Shown: positions 1 to 9,288, numbered from the stretch's first letter. The stretch is DNA of 64,000 bases from an uncultured Alphaproteobacteria bacterium (GCA_944392555.1 CALXWZ010000008.1:1-64000), one strand, 5' to 3'. Numbers and translations are program-made. The notes: a model not told the origin generated them from the sequence alone.

Positions 1-112
1 TATACTTTTTGCGGCAGGTGTATACTTTAAAAGGTGTTACAATCAAAACGACAAACACTATTTATAAAATTTTGAAAAGGGAAATAGTGGCTAGAATTGG
101 GCTTTAAGCGGG

Positions 113-143
113 TATAAAAAAAGCGGACACTTTAAAGTATCCG
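113..143 (-). terminator. Intrinsic terminator of tRNA-Pro
   Basis: An inverted repeat (CGGATACTTT/AAAGTGTCCG as read on the minus strand) is followed by a run of seven T on that strand, just downstream of the tRNA-Pro 3' end. The plus strand also has a T-rich tail, so the hairpin may act in both directions. Bases 1-112 to its left contain no gene that I can support. Confidence 0.7.
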
Positions 144-160
144 TTTTTATTTTTTTATAT

Positions 161-237
161 TGGTCGGGGCGACATGATTCGAACATGCGACACCTTGGTC
201 CCAAACCAAGTACTCTACCAGGCTGAGCTACGCCCCG
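161..237 (-). tRNA. tRNA-Pro (anticodon TGG)
   Basis: The reverse complement folds as a full cloverleaf: acceptor stem CGGGGCG/CGCCCCG, a D arm with the usual GTAGCTCAG start, an anticodon stem CTTGG/CCAAG around a seven-base loop carrying TGG, a TTCGAATC T-loop region, and an encoded CCA end at 161-163. The TGG anticodon reads proline codons CCN. The gene stands alone, with its own promoter and terminator. Confidence 0.97.
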
Positions 238-254
238 CTCTACCATCGCTTACC

Positions 255-283
255 CTTATACTCCTCTTCTTTCATAATTGCAA
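255..283 (-). promoter_or_regulatory. Sigma-70 promoter of tRNA-Pro
   Basis: On the minus strand, TTGCAA (278-283), a 17-base spacer and TATAAG (255-260) end 17 bases before the tRNA. Spacing and sequence fit a housekeeping promoter and match the pattern seen before the other RNA genes here. Confidence 0.7.
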
Positions 284-375
284 GTTTTTTCTTATCCCCT
301 TTTCTATTTTTTTCTTTACTTTTTGTTTTTATTATTGTATAATTTTTTCATAGTTCATTTTTTCAGGGAGTTATT

Positions 376-780
376 ATGATTAGATATTTAGTATTAGACA
401 AATTGATTGCCGATAATTCGCATTCTTTTGTTGTCCACGTTTGGGCCTGTAACAGTGACCAACAATCCGTTACACATATTGATTACATTGCTCTGCTTGC
501 CGGCGTTAAAAAAGATGTTACCACCTTAAATAAAGCTGAAAAGAAAACATTCTACGATACACTACACGCTGTTTCTTCTTGGGGAAAAATTCAAATTAGT
601 CCTTCCCGAGGTTGGGTTTTAGATGAAATCGAAACATCTCCACACTATCGCAATCGATTAGAACAAGATTGCTCCCTTGTGAGAAAATACTTGGAAACTG
701 CTTTTGATTTACCGTATCAGCAATCTCCCGTCGCAGAAGTTTATAAGTATTTTCAAATCAAAGGTCGCACTCGGGAATAG
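376..780 (+). CDS. Hypothetical protein, 134 aa
   Basis: I do not recognise this family. The ORF has a clear ribosome binding site (GGGAG, 7 bases before ATG) and uses codons like its neighbours, so it is likely real. The product is soluble and mixed alpha/beta in appearance, with no signal peptide, membrane segment, Cys cluster or enzyme motif that I can see. It begins MIRYLVLDK and ends in a basic tail (IKGRTRE). It lies alone between tRNA-Pro and the RNase P RNA gene, which is on the other strand. Confidence 0.7.
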   Translation: MIRYLVLDKLIADNSHSFVVHVWACNSDQQSVTHIDYIALLAGVKKDVTTLNKAEKKTFYDTLHAVSSWGKIQISPSRGWVLDEIETSPHYRNRLEQDCSLVRKYLETAFDLPYQQSPVAEVYKYFQIKGRTRE

Positions 781-1020
781 TTGCTATTTGTAACCCATTG
801 ATGTTTACAATTTAACATACTTTTTATGCTACGCACAATAGGAGCCAGCCGTTTTTGACTTTCCTGATTAATCCGTTATTTTCTCGGATTAAGTGCCGTA
901 AACGAATTTCTTCCGCAAAAGATTTCTTTTGGGTTCAATTTAATACGCTCGGTTTAATAAGACTCATTCAGGTTGCTTTTGAATAACAAACACCCTGCTT
1001 TGTTTGCATATATATAAATT
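781..1020. other. Non-coding stretch with hairpins, no gene recognised
   Basis: This 240-base gap holds no plausible ORF. It contains a perfect inverted repeat (TTAATCCG/CGGATTAA near 879-902), a second one (CAAAAGA/TCTTTTG near 923-940), and CAAACA/TGTTTG at 987-1006. The last lies just past the RNase P RNA 3' end on the minus strand and could be its weak terminator. I tested by eye for a tmRNA or 6S signature and saw neither. Confidence 0.35.
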
Positions 1021-1378
1021 GTCAGACAATCTATAAGCCGGGTTTTGTAATCGATAATCATTCGTCTTGAATAAACATTGCTGTTTATTTCCAGCAACCT
1101 ACCTCTTGTCGGCAGAGCGGGAACGCCCTTTTTAACATATTGCTATGTGCCGCCTTAACTTGGTCTTGCTTCCGATAGGGCTTGTCGTGCCAATGCGGTT
1201 GCCCGTATTGCGGTGGGCTCTTACCCCGCCGTTTCACCCTTACCGACTTTGTGTCGGCGGTTTGTTTTCTGTGACGCTTTCCCTCAAGTCACCTCGGCCG
1301 GACGTTATCCGGTATCGTGTTCCCGTGAAGCCCGGACTTTCCTCTGATTTTTCATCAGCGATTATCCGATTGTCTGAC
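1021..1378 (-). ncRNA. rnpB: RNase P RNA (class A)
   Basis: This is the catalytic RNA of RNase P, which trims the 5' leader of pre-tRNAs. On the minus strand the conserved blocks occur in order: GAGGAAAGTCCGGGC near the 5' end, GAGGGAAAG, AAGGGTGAAACGG, GGTAAGAGCCCACCG, then AGAGGTAGGTTGCTGG and CCCGGCTTATAGATTG at the 3' end. The two ends, GTCAGACAATC and GATTGTCTGAC, pair as helix P1, which fixes the boundaries. The length of about 358 nt is normal for a bacterial A-type RNA. A consensus promoter sits immediately upstream. Confidence 0.97.
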
Positions 1379-1385
1379 TTTACAA

Positions 1386-1414
1386 TTTATACGCGATTTA
1401 TTCCTCTTTGTCAA
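1386..1414 (-). promoter_or_regulatory. Sigma-70 promoter of rnpB
   Basis: On the minus strand there is a perfect TTGACA (1409-1414), a 17-base spacer and a perfect TATAAA (1386-1391). The predicted start falls at about 1378, which is the first base of the RNase P RNA P1 helix. Confidence 0.88.
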
Positions 1415-1552
1415 TCACTTTTATCCTGACTTTATTCACTTTATCTGATATTTTTTTATTTTATAACCCGCTATTTGGCTTAAATCAAGCCTTTTACGAT
1501 ACGGCATTATAATACCATATAAAAAAATCTTTTAAAAACAGCAAAAAAGTTA

Positions 1553-1581
1553 TTGACAAGTGAAAAAGAAAAATGTATATA
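1553..1581 (+). promoter_or_regulatory. Sigma-70 promoter of rplM-rpsI
   Basis: TTGACA (1553-1558), a 17-base spacer and TATATA (1576-1581) put the start near 1588, about 28 bases before the rplM start codon. Near-consensus strength suits a ribosomal protein operon. Confidence 0.85.
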
Positions 1582-1615
1582 TAGAACCCTAATCAACAAA
1601 TAAGGGTTATTAAAG

Positions 1616-2086
1616 ATGACAATGAAAACAACAAAAACATTAAGTCCTGCAAATTGTGACGTTAAATGGTATATGATTGACGCCACTGATTTGGTTCTTG
1701 GACGTTTGGCAAGCCAGATTGCGACAATCTTACGTGGTAAAAACAAGCCTTGTTTTTCACCCAACCAAGATTGCGGAGATTATGTCGTCGTCGTCAATGC
1801 CGAGAAAGTGCAATTAACAGGCCACAAAATGGCTCAAAAAGAATATTTCCATCACACGGGATATATTGGCGGTATTAAGAGTATTTCCGTTGCAAAGCAA
1901 TTAGAAGAACACCCTGAACGCGTTTTAGAAAAAGCCGTTCAACGGATGTTATCTCGCAATGCTTTGGGTCGTCAACAAATGCGCAAATTACGCATTTTCG
2001 TCGGTCCGGAACACACGCATCAAGCGCAAAATCCGATTGTTTTAGATCTCGCTTCTAAAAACCGTAAAAACAAAAGAGGTGCATAA
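1616..2086 (+). CDS. rplM: 50S ribosomal protein L13
   Basis: This is an early-assembling protein of the large ribosomal subunit that binds 23S rRNA. The 156-residue product shows the L13 signature through its length: [17 protein letters not shown] [19 protein letters not shown] near residues 18-36, [16 protein letters not shown] near 53-68, HHTGYIGG near 79-86, and [22 protein letters not shown] near 107-128. Length is close to the usual 142-155, with a short N-terminal extension. ATG at 1622 is an alternative start. Its stop codon overlaps the rpsI start (TAATG), so the two are translationally coupled, as in most bacteria. Confidence 0.97.
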   Translation: MTMKTTKTLSPANCDVKWYMIDATDLVLGRLASQIATILRGKNKPCFSPNQDCGDYVVVVNAEKVQLTGHKMAQKEYFHHTGYIGGIKSISVAKQLEEHPERVLEKAVQRMLSRNALGRQQMRKLRIFVGPEHTHQAQNPIVLDLASKNRKNKRGA

Positions 2087-2580
2087 TGGTTACGAAACAA
2101 AATAAAACAACATTAGAAGATTTGAAACAAGAAGTTATTGCCGAATCGGCCACGCAAGCAACTCCGGTTGTGCGCACTCCGAAAAAAGACAGCTTGGGCC
2201 GTTCTCAATCTGTCGGGAAGAAGAAAGATGCCGTTGCCCGCGTTATCATTAAAATGGGTAAAGGTGTGATTACGGTTAACGGTCGCACATTGGAAGACTA
2301 TTTCCCGCGTCCGGTTTTACGCATGATTATCAATCAACCGTTTGCCGTCACAAACCGTGAAGGACAATTTGATGTTCAATGTAATGTTCGCGGTGGTGGT
2401 TTATCGGGTCAAGCGTATGCTTTGCGTCACGGCATCAGCCGTTGCTTGGATTTATTTGAACCGGAATTGCATACGGCATTGAAACGAGCCGGTTTCTTAA
2501 CACGCGACTCACGTGTTGTTGAACGTAAAAAACCGGGTTTATCCAAAGCAAGAAAACGTTTCCAATTCTCAAAACGTTAA
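2086..2580 (+). CDS. rpsI: 30S ribosomal protein S9
   Basis: This is a small-subunit protein whose C-terminal tail reaches the decoding region next to P-site tRNA. The family marks are visible: [17 protein letters not shown] near residues 43-60, [10 protein letters not shown], the [19 protein letters not shown] block near 104-122, and the basic tail ending RFQFSKR. The 164 residues include an N-terminal extension of about 35 residues that is common in Alphaproteobacteria. The start overlaps the rplM stop by one base, and a hairpin terminator follows. Confidence 0.97.
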   Translation: MVTKQNKTTLEDLKQEVIAESATQATPVVRTPKKDSLGRSQSVGKKKDAVARVIIKMGKGVITVNGRTLEDYFPRPVLRMIINQPFAVTNREGQFDVQCNVRGGGLSGQAYALRHGISRCLDLFEPELHTALKRAGFLTRDSRVVERKKPGLSKARKRFQFSKR

Positions 2581-2609
2581 TTGGTATCGTTTTGGAATTG
2601 TTATTTTTC

Positions 2610-2639
2610 AATGGGTTGCCGAAATCGACAACCCATTTT
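2610..2639 (+). terminator. Terminator-like hairpin after rpsI
   Basis: AATGGGTTG and CAACCCATT form a 9-bp stem, 30 bases after the rpsI stop. The 3' side runs into TTTTCC, a short T tract. Position and stem strength fit the end of the rplM-rpsI transcript. Confidence 0.65.
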
Positions 2640-3006
2640 CCATATTCACACTCTCTTCACATTCCCTTGACTTTATTGCGATACCAATTTACAATATTCA
2701 CAAAAAAGTTACTTTATATCGTTTGAGAACTTGGTTTCATAAGACTATCGCAAACAGCAATATTTTTGATTATTCTGTTTGCTCCTGATATTTATTCTTT
2801 CAAATAATTATCCTTTTCAATTTACTCTCCTTACCGATATCTTTGTAATTTTGTTAATGTGTTGCAAGAATTTTTCGGAATCAGATTGCGATTTTGCTGT
2901 AAAAACAATGAGAATTTTCATATTTTTTCAAATAAGAGCTCAAAAACTACTTATTTGGGTAAACAAACACAACTATTTTTTATCAGATAAAACAATTAAC
3001 TTTATT
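2640..3006. other. AT-rich intergenic stretch without a supported gene
   Basis: This 367-base gap lies between the rpsI terminator and the end of the giant minus-strand gene. Short open frames cross it, but none has a ribosome binding site or recognisable product, and they are rich in Phe, Ile and Leu, as expected from AT-rich non-coding DNA. I see no repeat or RNA structure in it. Confidence 0.5.
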
Positions 3007-6000
3007 CTACCTACCCTGCGTTATCTCCGATGAATAAGATAACATACTTTTTTGAGAAGTTCTCAACTTTCCTTTTATCATCTCACCCAATAAACTTAAA
3101 CTCCGCAACGGTGCAAACCCCTTAATTCTAAATTTATTGATTTCGCACCGTAACCCGCTTTTGGCTTTTTCTGAAATAAGTGTTTGCTTATTTTCAACAG
3201 AACTAACCGTCAATAAATGGTGAATAACTTCTGGATGTGTTGCCAATATTGTATCCATAATACCTAATTTATGGGCTTGCTTGCCGATGGCTACAAAACA
3301 TTCTTCCAGATTCTTTTCTCGCTCTCTCGGCGTATTACCCATTGCTTCCACATAATCATTCATGGCAAGTAATGCACGCTTTACCGTGCTGATAAAAAGT
3401 CTGTTCTGTGGCTCAATGCATTGCGAATCCATTCGCTGTATCAATAAATCTTTTATAGAGCAACCTTTTTTCTTTTCTTTTAAAATATCTGATACAATCT
3501 GTATAAGACATTTTTTATTTTCATCTGTGGGGATAAAGGGTTTGGGGCTATCCGGCGCATTATCATTTTGCTTTTCCCTTTGAGGTAAAATAAACTCCAT
3601 CGCCCCGTGGTCAAACATGGTTATATTCTCTCCATCAATGCGAACTTGCGCTCCATGTCTATCCGAATCAATTTCTTTTCCTTGCAATAAAATGGATAAC
3701 TCTACGCAAAAAATGGCTTTTGCAACGGCTTGTTTGAAAGCTTTTTCTTCGGGAGTTTTAGCCGGCAAATCGTTAAAATGTTTTCCGCTTGCCAGCTCAG
3801 TCATTTTAAATTCTTTGCCATAATCCATCAACTCCGCCGATTTAACATTGAAATGATGATTACCTATCATTAAAGAAAACTGTCCGTATTGCTTTCGCGC
3901 AATTTCTATTTGCTTTGCACCAATATGAAAATCTGCTTCCACCGCCGTCAAATCAATCGCTTTTTTAATTGTTTCGGGCAACTCACCAAATTTAGCCTTA
4001 TCCAATTTTGCCAAGCTCTCGGCAGCAGGCAATAAATATCGCTTAAATTGTATGTTCGCTTCCGCCTCAACATTATGGCGTAAGAGTGTTAAAGCACACG
4101 TTGTTCGTTTTTTATCGTTTAAAACAATCTGAACCGTGTATCCGAACGAACCGGCACCCAATAATTTCCCAACATGCAGAATTTTATTAGACAACGGCAT
4201 TCCATCCCTATCTTTCATACGAGATATGTCTTCAAAAATTTCATAGCGTTCAGGTGGATTATAATTACTCTTTGCTTCTTTTAAATCCTGCCGAATTTCA
4301 TCCGGTAATCCGGGAAATGAGTGCAAAGCTTGTAAAACTTTTCCTCCGGCCGCACCCATTGAAGAAAGGATTTTAAAAATCAATTTACCCGGACGTTGTA
4401 CGGTTTTAGTTTCCATAATCCGTTCTGCTTCGTATAATGGAATGTTTTTCGGTGGCTCAACCGTGTATAATCCCGCAACAAATAAGGCTTGCGTTTCCGG
4501 ATACTTACATTGTTTGAAATACGTATCCAATATTGCCACAGCCTCTTTTTTGAACCGAACACCTTTTAATAATTTATTTTTAACCTTTTCAAAAGATGAT
4601 TGAAGTTCTTGCACTGCCTCAATATTATCAGCAGTAACACCACTTTCAAAAATCAAATGCTTGATAAGTCCGAGTTGAAGGGACTGTTCTTGTCGCCAAA
4701 ATTCCCGATGAAATGCTATCAAACGAGCAGTTTTAACATTATTTTCACGCATATTTTCATTTAAAGAAAATACACCGCCTAAAATACTGTTTCTATCTTG
4801 ATAATTGATTGCTTTTCGATTGATTGCATTTATTAAATCGCGGACACTGCTCATTGAAACGGGCGAAATCAGAAAATCCAATACGGTTTGATTTAAACCG
4901 CATTGATGCAAACTCCGCAATCCTTCGGTTGTTGCCCAAAATTCCCTATGATAATCCCGTTTCGGATGATTGTTTAAAACTTCCTTGACCTTAGCAGAAA
5001 CATTTTTCTGAGTTTGCGTTTTCTTCATGATACGGCAAATGACCTCTTTGGCAACCGGATAAGAAAACAAATCCATACACCGTTCAATCGGTATTTGATT
5101 GAAAAACGCTTCAGGATTTTTATCATTATCAATACCGATTTTAAAAGCGTATAAAGAGGATAGCGTATCAATCAACACTTCTTTTAATTCCCCGATTCCG
5201 TTTGGTTCGGTTGCTAAAAGTTCCTCAATATGCTTTTGAAAAAAAGAAAAAAGCCGTTCATCTTTCAACATATCGAAACAAAGTGTTCCATCCTTGTAAA
5301 AAGTATCTTGAATAATTTTCTGCAATCTTAATCCGAATTGTTCATTTTCTACCGGAATCATTTCGCCGATACGATGTGTATATAAACAATTTTCTTTTCT
5401 TTGGGTATTGTATTTAATATACTCAGCCGAGAATATGGCAAATTTTTTCAATCCGTTTGGTAAATCTTGGCGATTATCTTCCAAAGGAACATAATCTGAA
5501 GTATACGGCATTCGGATCAACTCATTATTTGCTTTTTTCAGTAAAATACGAATGTTGTGTTTTGCTATTTTTGAAAGAAATTTTCCTATTTCATTCGTAT
5601 CAAAATCCTTGCATCTAAAACGTTGCGGAGAGGTTAAAATCGGTAATTCAATCAATCCATCTTGATATTTTCCTTCACCGATATCATGCGCAACTTTTTC
5701 TATACATTTTCCATACACGTATTGTTTAAACAAATCCGCTTGAATGCGATACTCTTTTGAAAACTTATGATACTCTTTTGAAAACACGTTAAAAAAAGCA
5801 TTTAACTCTGCTATCGTCTGAGGTTGCTTATACCCACAAAGAGTAAAGATATCAAATTCCAAAACATTTCTTACACTTAACGATTCAACAACAAAAACGT
5901 GACCGAGAACAAATTTAAGTTTTTCTTCGTTGGGTATGACTTGCCCGGCCGGCGTTTCAAAAAAACGAATATACGGATTTTGAGCAGAAAGAAATCTATC

Positions 6001-7968
6001 ATCCGTCATTTCAAGAGAATTAAAATCCTCATAAGATTTTTGGACGAACCGTGGCAATATGTGAGAATAAAAATTTTGAATAATCGGCGTATATTTTTGC
6101 GGATTTTGAGCATATAATTCGTTCAGTTTATCCGTAAATTTTTGAATAACGGCGCTCTCACTCGCCAAACCCGTTGTATGTGAAAAAGCATGCTCGGGTA
6201 TCAAACTATCCTGATACAATGAAACGAATTGATTAAAGTCACTTTCCATAAGCGACCAATCCATTTTTGCAACTTCTTCCTCCATTCGCTTGCGGTAGTA
6301 ATTAAAATACTCCGTTTCCCCAAACCACGAACGATTATTATTTTTTACTTTTGAGCTTAATATAATTCGATCATTCTCAATATTAAAGTATTCCTTGGCC
6401 TTTGATAACGCTTTTTGAAATCCTGATAAATTCAAAATTTCTCTGACAACTTCTTTTTCCTCCTCTTTTGTTAGTCTGTCGAGTAATTCAAGATCCCTAT
6501 TCCATGCCAATCTATATGGGAAATTGTGAGGCATCAAATTCACACCGCCTGCTCGATTTGCACCGTAATCATTAGAAAACCGATTGGACAACGGCTCCAA
6601 TTTAGGCAAATTATGCACACCTTTATAGGCATATTCAGTCAACACCATCAACGGACATTGTTTATCGGCCGATTCATCCGAATCCAAAGCGGAATGTGAT
6701 TGTCCGTATTTATCATGAAATGCTTTAATTTGAGTTAACACATTCAAATGGGAATCATCGTCCGTATATGCATCGTGCATTAAATAATTTCTACGTTTAA
6801 CTTCTGCCTCATACTCAGGATGAACAAACGGAAGTTCATTCAAAATATCAACAACCTGTTTTTTTAACTCCTTATTTTGTAAGGAAACGGGTAATTCATA
6901 CACGGCATTCACAAACAACCGTTGTTCCGTTTCTGATAACTTATTAACTTCATCCAATAAATAGGAATGGTACTCTGCCCATAAGTCTAATCGCTCATTA
7001 ACCATATAATCAAAAATGAGTAAAAGCGCCTTTCTTTTTTCCGATTCCGATAGCACTTTATTTGCATCATATTCGGTTGACTTTATGAATTTTTCCCAAA
7101 ATGTCTTTCCGTATCTTTGTTTGATTACTTCTAAATCATGCGGGTTGTATTGCTGTTCAGTCGTTTGTATCTCTTTTTTATGCCCTACATGCCCAATAAT
7201 ATCGGATAATAAATTTAATCTGTCTTTACCAATCGGATGAATCGTGAAAAAACGAGACAACGGATTCTCGATCGGCTCCTCTGACTCTCGCCAAAAATCA
7301 TACATGGATTTCGGATTATAACCGGCATTAAGAGCTAAAACAGCACCTATTGCATCACTTCCGACTTCTTGAAATTGCGATTGAGTATCTACTCTTGACC
7401 AATTTTTCATAAAAGGATGACCGAGTTCATGCCCTAAAACATAAGCCAAACAATCAATCGGCCGTGGATTACCCGCTTTATCAAAAAAGATGCCTTTTGA
7501 AATAATCAAAATAGGTGGCTTTGTTTGATTCACAATACAAGCATTCGGTTTTTCATCTACCGATAAATAGATTTTGCATTTTGATAAATCCCCATAAAGA
7601 TTAGAAACGCTTTCCACTCCGTTTTCATCTGTTTTTTTCTCATTTGTTTCAAAAATTTTTTTATTTTCGGGTGAATTGAATAAATTTTGAATAACCTCAT
7701 GCGCATATTTTTGCCACGGCCCTTCCGACTTATCCACCATCATCATTTCCTCAACCAACGGTGACAGTTGATTTTTTGAAACGCATTCTTCGTGTTGTTT
7801 ATAAAGAATATCTAAATCGGAAAGATTCGTTGTATCAATCCCCTCTGTTTCCAGTTTTTGCCGATATGCCATAACCGGTTTTCTTTGTTCCGTTAGAAAA
7901 GCTTTTGTTCTTTCCGATAACGAACTTCTATCATTACCTTCAAAATCTGATGAAATTATATCTGTCAT
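3007..7968 (-). CDS. Giant M48-like metallopeptidase/kinase-like fusion protein
   Basis: This 1653-residue protein matches no single family that I know end to end. Near the N-terminus is a gluzincin zinc site, HELGH at residues 180-184 with E201-VGS-D205, the HExxH plus ExxxD pattern of M48-type peptidases, followed by an M48-like IHPIGKDRLN. The centre (about 260-1230) is long, helical and without motifs. The C-terminal part looks like a protein-kinase-fold domain: glycine loop G1271-A-G-S-F-G1276, a catalytic-loop-like D1436-R-H-G-A-Q1441, and D1453-H-G in the place of DFG. The usual Ala-x-Lys lysine is not obvious (CALTLLR), so ATP use is uncertain. No signal peptide or membrane segment is visible. 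The start has AGGA 10 bases upstream. It is a single-gene unit, divergent from the ferredoxin gene. Intracellular regulator, toxin or secreted effector are all possible. Confidence 0.75.
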   Translation of the reverse strand: MTDIISSDFEGNDRSSLSERTKAFLTEQRKPVMAYRQKLETEGIDTTNLSDLDILYKQHEECVSKNQLSPLVEEMMMVDKSEGPWQKYAHEVIQNLFNSPENKKIFETNEKKTDENGVESVSNLYGDLSKCKIYLSVDEKPNACIVNQTKPPILIISKGIFFDKAGNPRPIDCLAYVLGHELGHPFMKNWSRVDTQSQFQEVGSDAIGAVLALNAGYNPKSMYDFWRESEEPIENPLSRFFTIHPIGKDRLNLLSDIIGHVGHKKEIQTTEQQYNPHDLEVIKQRYGKTFWEKFIKSTEYDANKVLSESEKRKALLLIFDYMVNERLDLWAEYHSYLLDEVNKLSETEQRLFVNAVYELPVSLQNKELKKQVVDILNELPFVHPEYEAEVKRRNYLMHDAYTDDDSHLNVLTQIKAFHDKYGQSHSALDSDESADKQCPLMVLTEYAYKGVHNLPKLEPLSNRFSNDYGANRAGGVNLMPHNFPYRLAWNRDLELLDRLTKEEEKEVVREILNLSGFQKALSKAKEYFNIENDRIILSSKVKNNNRSWFGETEYFNYYRKRMEEEVAKMDWSLMESDFNQFVSLYQDSLIPEHAFSHTTGLASESAVIQKFTDKLNELYAQNPQKYTPIIQNFYSHILPRFVQKSYEDFNSLEMTDDRFLSAQNPYIRFFETPAGQVIPNEEKLKFVLGHVFVVESLSVRNVLEFDIFTLCGYKQPQTIAELNAFFNVFSKEYHKFSKEYRIQADLFKQYVYGKCIEKVAHDIGEGKYQDGLIELPILTSPQRFRCKDFDTNEIGKFLSKIAKHNIRILLKKANNELIRMPYTSDYVPLEDNRQDLPNGLKKFAIFSAEYIKYNTQRKENCLYTHRIGEMIPVENEQFGLRLQKIIQDTFYKDGTLCFDMLKDERLFSFFQKHIEELLATEPNGIGELKEVLIDTLSSLYAFKIGIDNDKNPEAFFNQIPIERCMDLFSYPVAKEVICRIMKKTQTQKNVSAKVKEVLNNHPKRDYHREFWATTEGLRSLHQCGLNQTVLDFLISPVSMSSVRDLINAINRKAINYQDRNSILGGVFSLNENMRENNVKTARLIAFHREFWRQEQSLQLGLIKHLIFESGVTADNIEAVQELQSSFEKVKNKLLKGVRFKKEAVAILDTYFKQCKYPETQALFVAGLYTVEPPKNIPLYEAERIMETKTVQRPGKLIFKILSSMGAAGGKVLQALHSFPGLPDEIRQDLKEAKSNYNPPERYEIFEDISRMKDRDGMPLSNKILHVGKLLGAGSFGYTVQIVLNDKKRTTCALTLLRHNVEAEANIQFKRYLLPAAESLAKLDKAKFGELPETIKKAIDLTAVEADFHIGAKQIEIARKQYGQFSLMIGNHHFNVKSAELMDYGKEFKMTELASGKHFNDLPAKTPEEKAFKQAVAKAIFCVELSILLQGKEIDSDRHGAQVRIDGENITMFDHGAMEFILPQREKQNDNAPDSPKPFIPTDENKKCLIQIVSDILKEKKKGCSIKDLLIQRMDSQCIEPQNRLFISTVKRALLAMNDYVEAMGNTPREREKNLEECFVAIGKQAHKLGIMDTILATHPEVIHHLLTVSSVENKQTLISEKAKSGLRCEINKFRIKGFAPLRSLSLLGEMIKGKLRTSQKSMLSYSSEITQGR

Positions 7969-8174
7969 CTGTATTTTTTCCTATCCATTCTTTCAATCGA
8001 TTATGGCACATCATACCTTCTGATAATGTCAAATCATTGTATCAAAAAATTATCATTTTGTCAACAAATTAAATACAATCCTCACTCTCGAAACAACTTT
8101 TCAAAAAGGTATCCTTTTTATTTACCTTTTTGATTTATTGTGTTAAAAATAACGCAGATTAAAAGGAAAGGGGT

Positions 8175-8885
8175 ATGAAAATGAAAATAAAAATCCAATT
8201 CATACGAAAACAGATTCAAATTCTTCGCGTTATTATTCAAGCTATTTTTATGTCTGGCTTAATTTTGGCATTTATGCCACAATATAATCCCATCGGCAAA
8301 TATCTTTTTTTAACAATTTTACTGTTAGGCGTATTCTTTTGCGGTTGGGTTTGTCCCTTTGGCTCCTTGCAGGACTGGACGGCAAAACTCGCACGCTTTT
8401 TAAAACTGCCACGCTATCAAGTTCCCGATAAATTTCAAAAATATTTACAACTTGCCAGATATGCATTCTATGCGTTTGGGACCTTGGGAATTGCATTTGC
8501 ATTTTTAAATGCACGCAAAATATTTAATCATGATCTTTTTGCCGGGAAATTAACTTTAACTGCCGGAATTATTTTAGGTCTTTTTATTTTAGCCTCACTA
8601 TTTATTGACAGACCGTTTTGCAATTATTTCTGCACAAAAGGCGCCTATTACGGATTATTCAGCGTATTGCGAATTTTCGGAATTGCGCGCGATGAAAATA
8701 AATGTATTCATTGCCATCTTTGCGATAAAAAATGTCCGATGAATATTAAAATTGAAAAAAACAAATTTATTCGTCATCCCAACTGTATCAACTGTTTAAC
8801 ATGCGTAAGTGTCTGCCCGAAAAAGTGTATTAGCTATAAACTAAACAGAAACACGCAAGCCACGGCAGAAAAAACAATACATTAA
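8175..8885 (+). CDS. NapH/YccM-like 4Fe-4S membrane protein
   Basis: This is a polytopic inner-membrane electron-transfer protein of the NapH/CcoG/YccM group, 236 residues. It has about four membrane segments (about 17-36, 42-60, 95-113 and 123-143). Two cytoplasmic CxxxCP-type motifs typical of the family are present: FCGWVCPFGSLQD near 55-67 and CNYFCTKGAYYG near 155-166. Two ferredoxin clusters follow, CIHCHLCDKKCP near 176-187 and CINCLTCVSVCPKKC near 199-213. A GGAAAGGGG site precedes the start. No nap, cco or nos genes are nearby, so its partner is unknown. NosR/RdxA-like roles cannot be separated by sequence alone. Confidence 0.85.
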   Translation: MKMKIKIQFIRKQIQILRVIIQAIFMSGLILAFMPQYNPIGKYLFLTILLLGVFFCGWVCPFGSLQDWTAKLARFLKLPRYQVPDKFQKYLQLARYAFYAFGTLGIAFAFLNARKIFNHDLFAGKLTLTAGIILGLFILASLFIDRPFCNYFCTKGAYYGLFSVLRIFGIARDENKCIHCHLCDKKCPMNIKIEKNKFIRHPNCINCLTCVSVCPKKCISYKLNRNTQATAEKTIH

Positions 8886-9175
8886 TTTCTCATACGGCAA
8901 AATAAAAAAAATGGCTTCCTTTTTCGGATAACCGTTTGTTATATTTTTATATTTCTTTATACACGTTAAATCATATTTTTCTAACAAAGAAAAGGCAATA
9001 TTCGGAATACCCGTAACCATTTAACTTCTTTAAAAGTAAAAAAGAAATATCCATCACACTTTCCATTACTTTTAAATTTTCCAAATCATCATCCGAGCAC
9101 ACAAAATACTAACCGTGCCAAATATCATTAAAAAAAGCACAATCAACTTCATACAAAAAGATTTTTAATATATTT
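8886..9175. other. AT-rich intergenic stretch
   Basis: These 290 bases lie between the ferredoxin gene and the tRNA-Ala terminator. No ORF with a ribosome binding site, no strong hairpin and no repeat is visible. A weak stem near 8911-8935 might end the upstream transcript, but I cannot support it. Confidence 0.4.
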
Positions 9176-9203
9176 ACAAAAAAAGCCCGCGAAATGCGGA
9201 CTA
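9176..9203 (-). terminator. Intrinsic terminator of tRNA-Ala
   Basis: On the minus strand, GTCCGC and GCGGGC form a stem around ATTTC and are followed by seven T, ten bases past the tRNA 3' end. Confidence 0.8.
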
Positions 9204-9212
9204 TTAAATTTT

Positions 9213-9288
<76 letters not shown>

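Noticed and set aside
781..1020. Gap considered as tmRNA or 6S RNA
   Set aside because: There is no tag-peptide reading frame, no tRNA-like end and no long bubble-containing stem of the 6S type.
1145..1429. Open frame of 94 codons on the plus strand
   Set aside because: It lies inside and antisense to the RNase P RNA gene, whose conserved blocks explain the sequence; there is no ribosome binding site.
2513..3033. Two short plus-strand frames after rpsI
   Set aside because: The first starts inside rpsI in another frame. Both are hydrophobic AT-rich translations without ribosome sites, and the second runs into the giant minus-strand gene.
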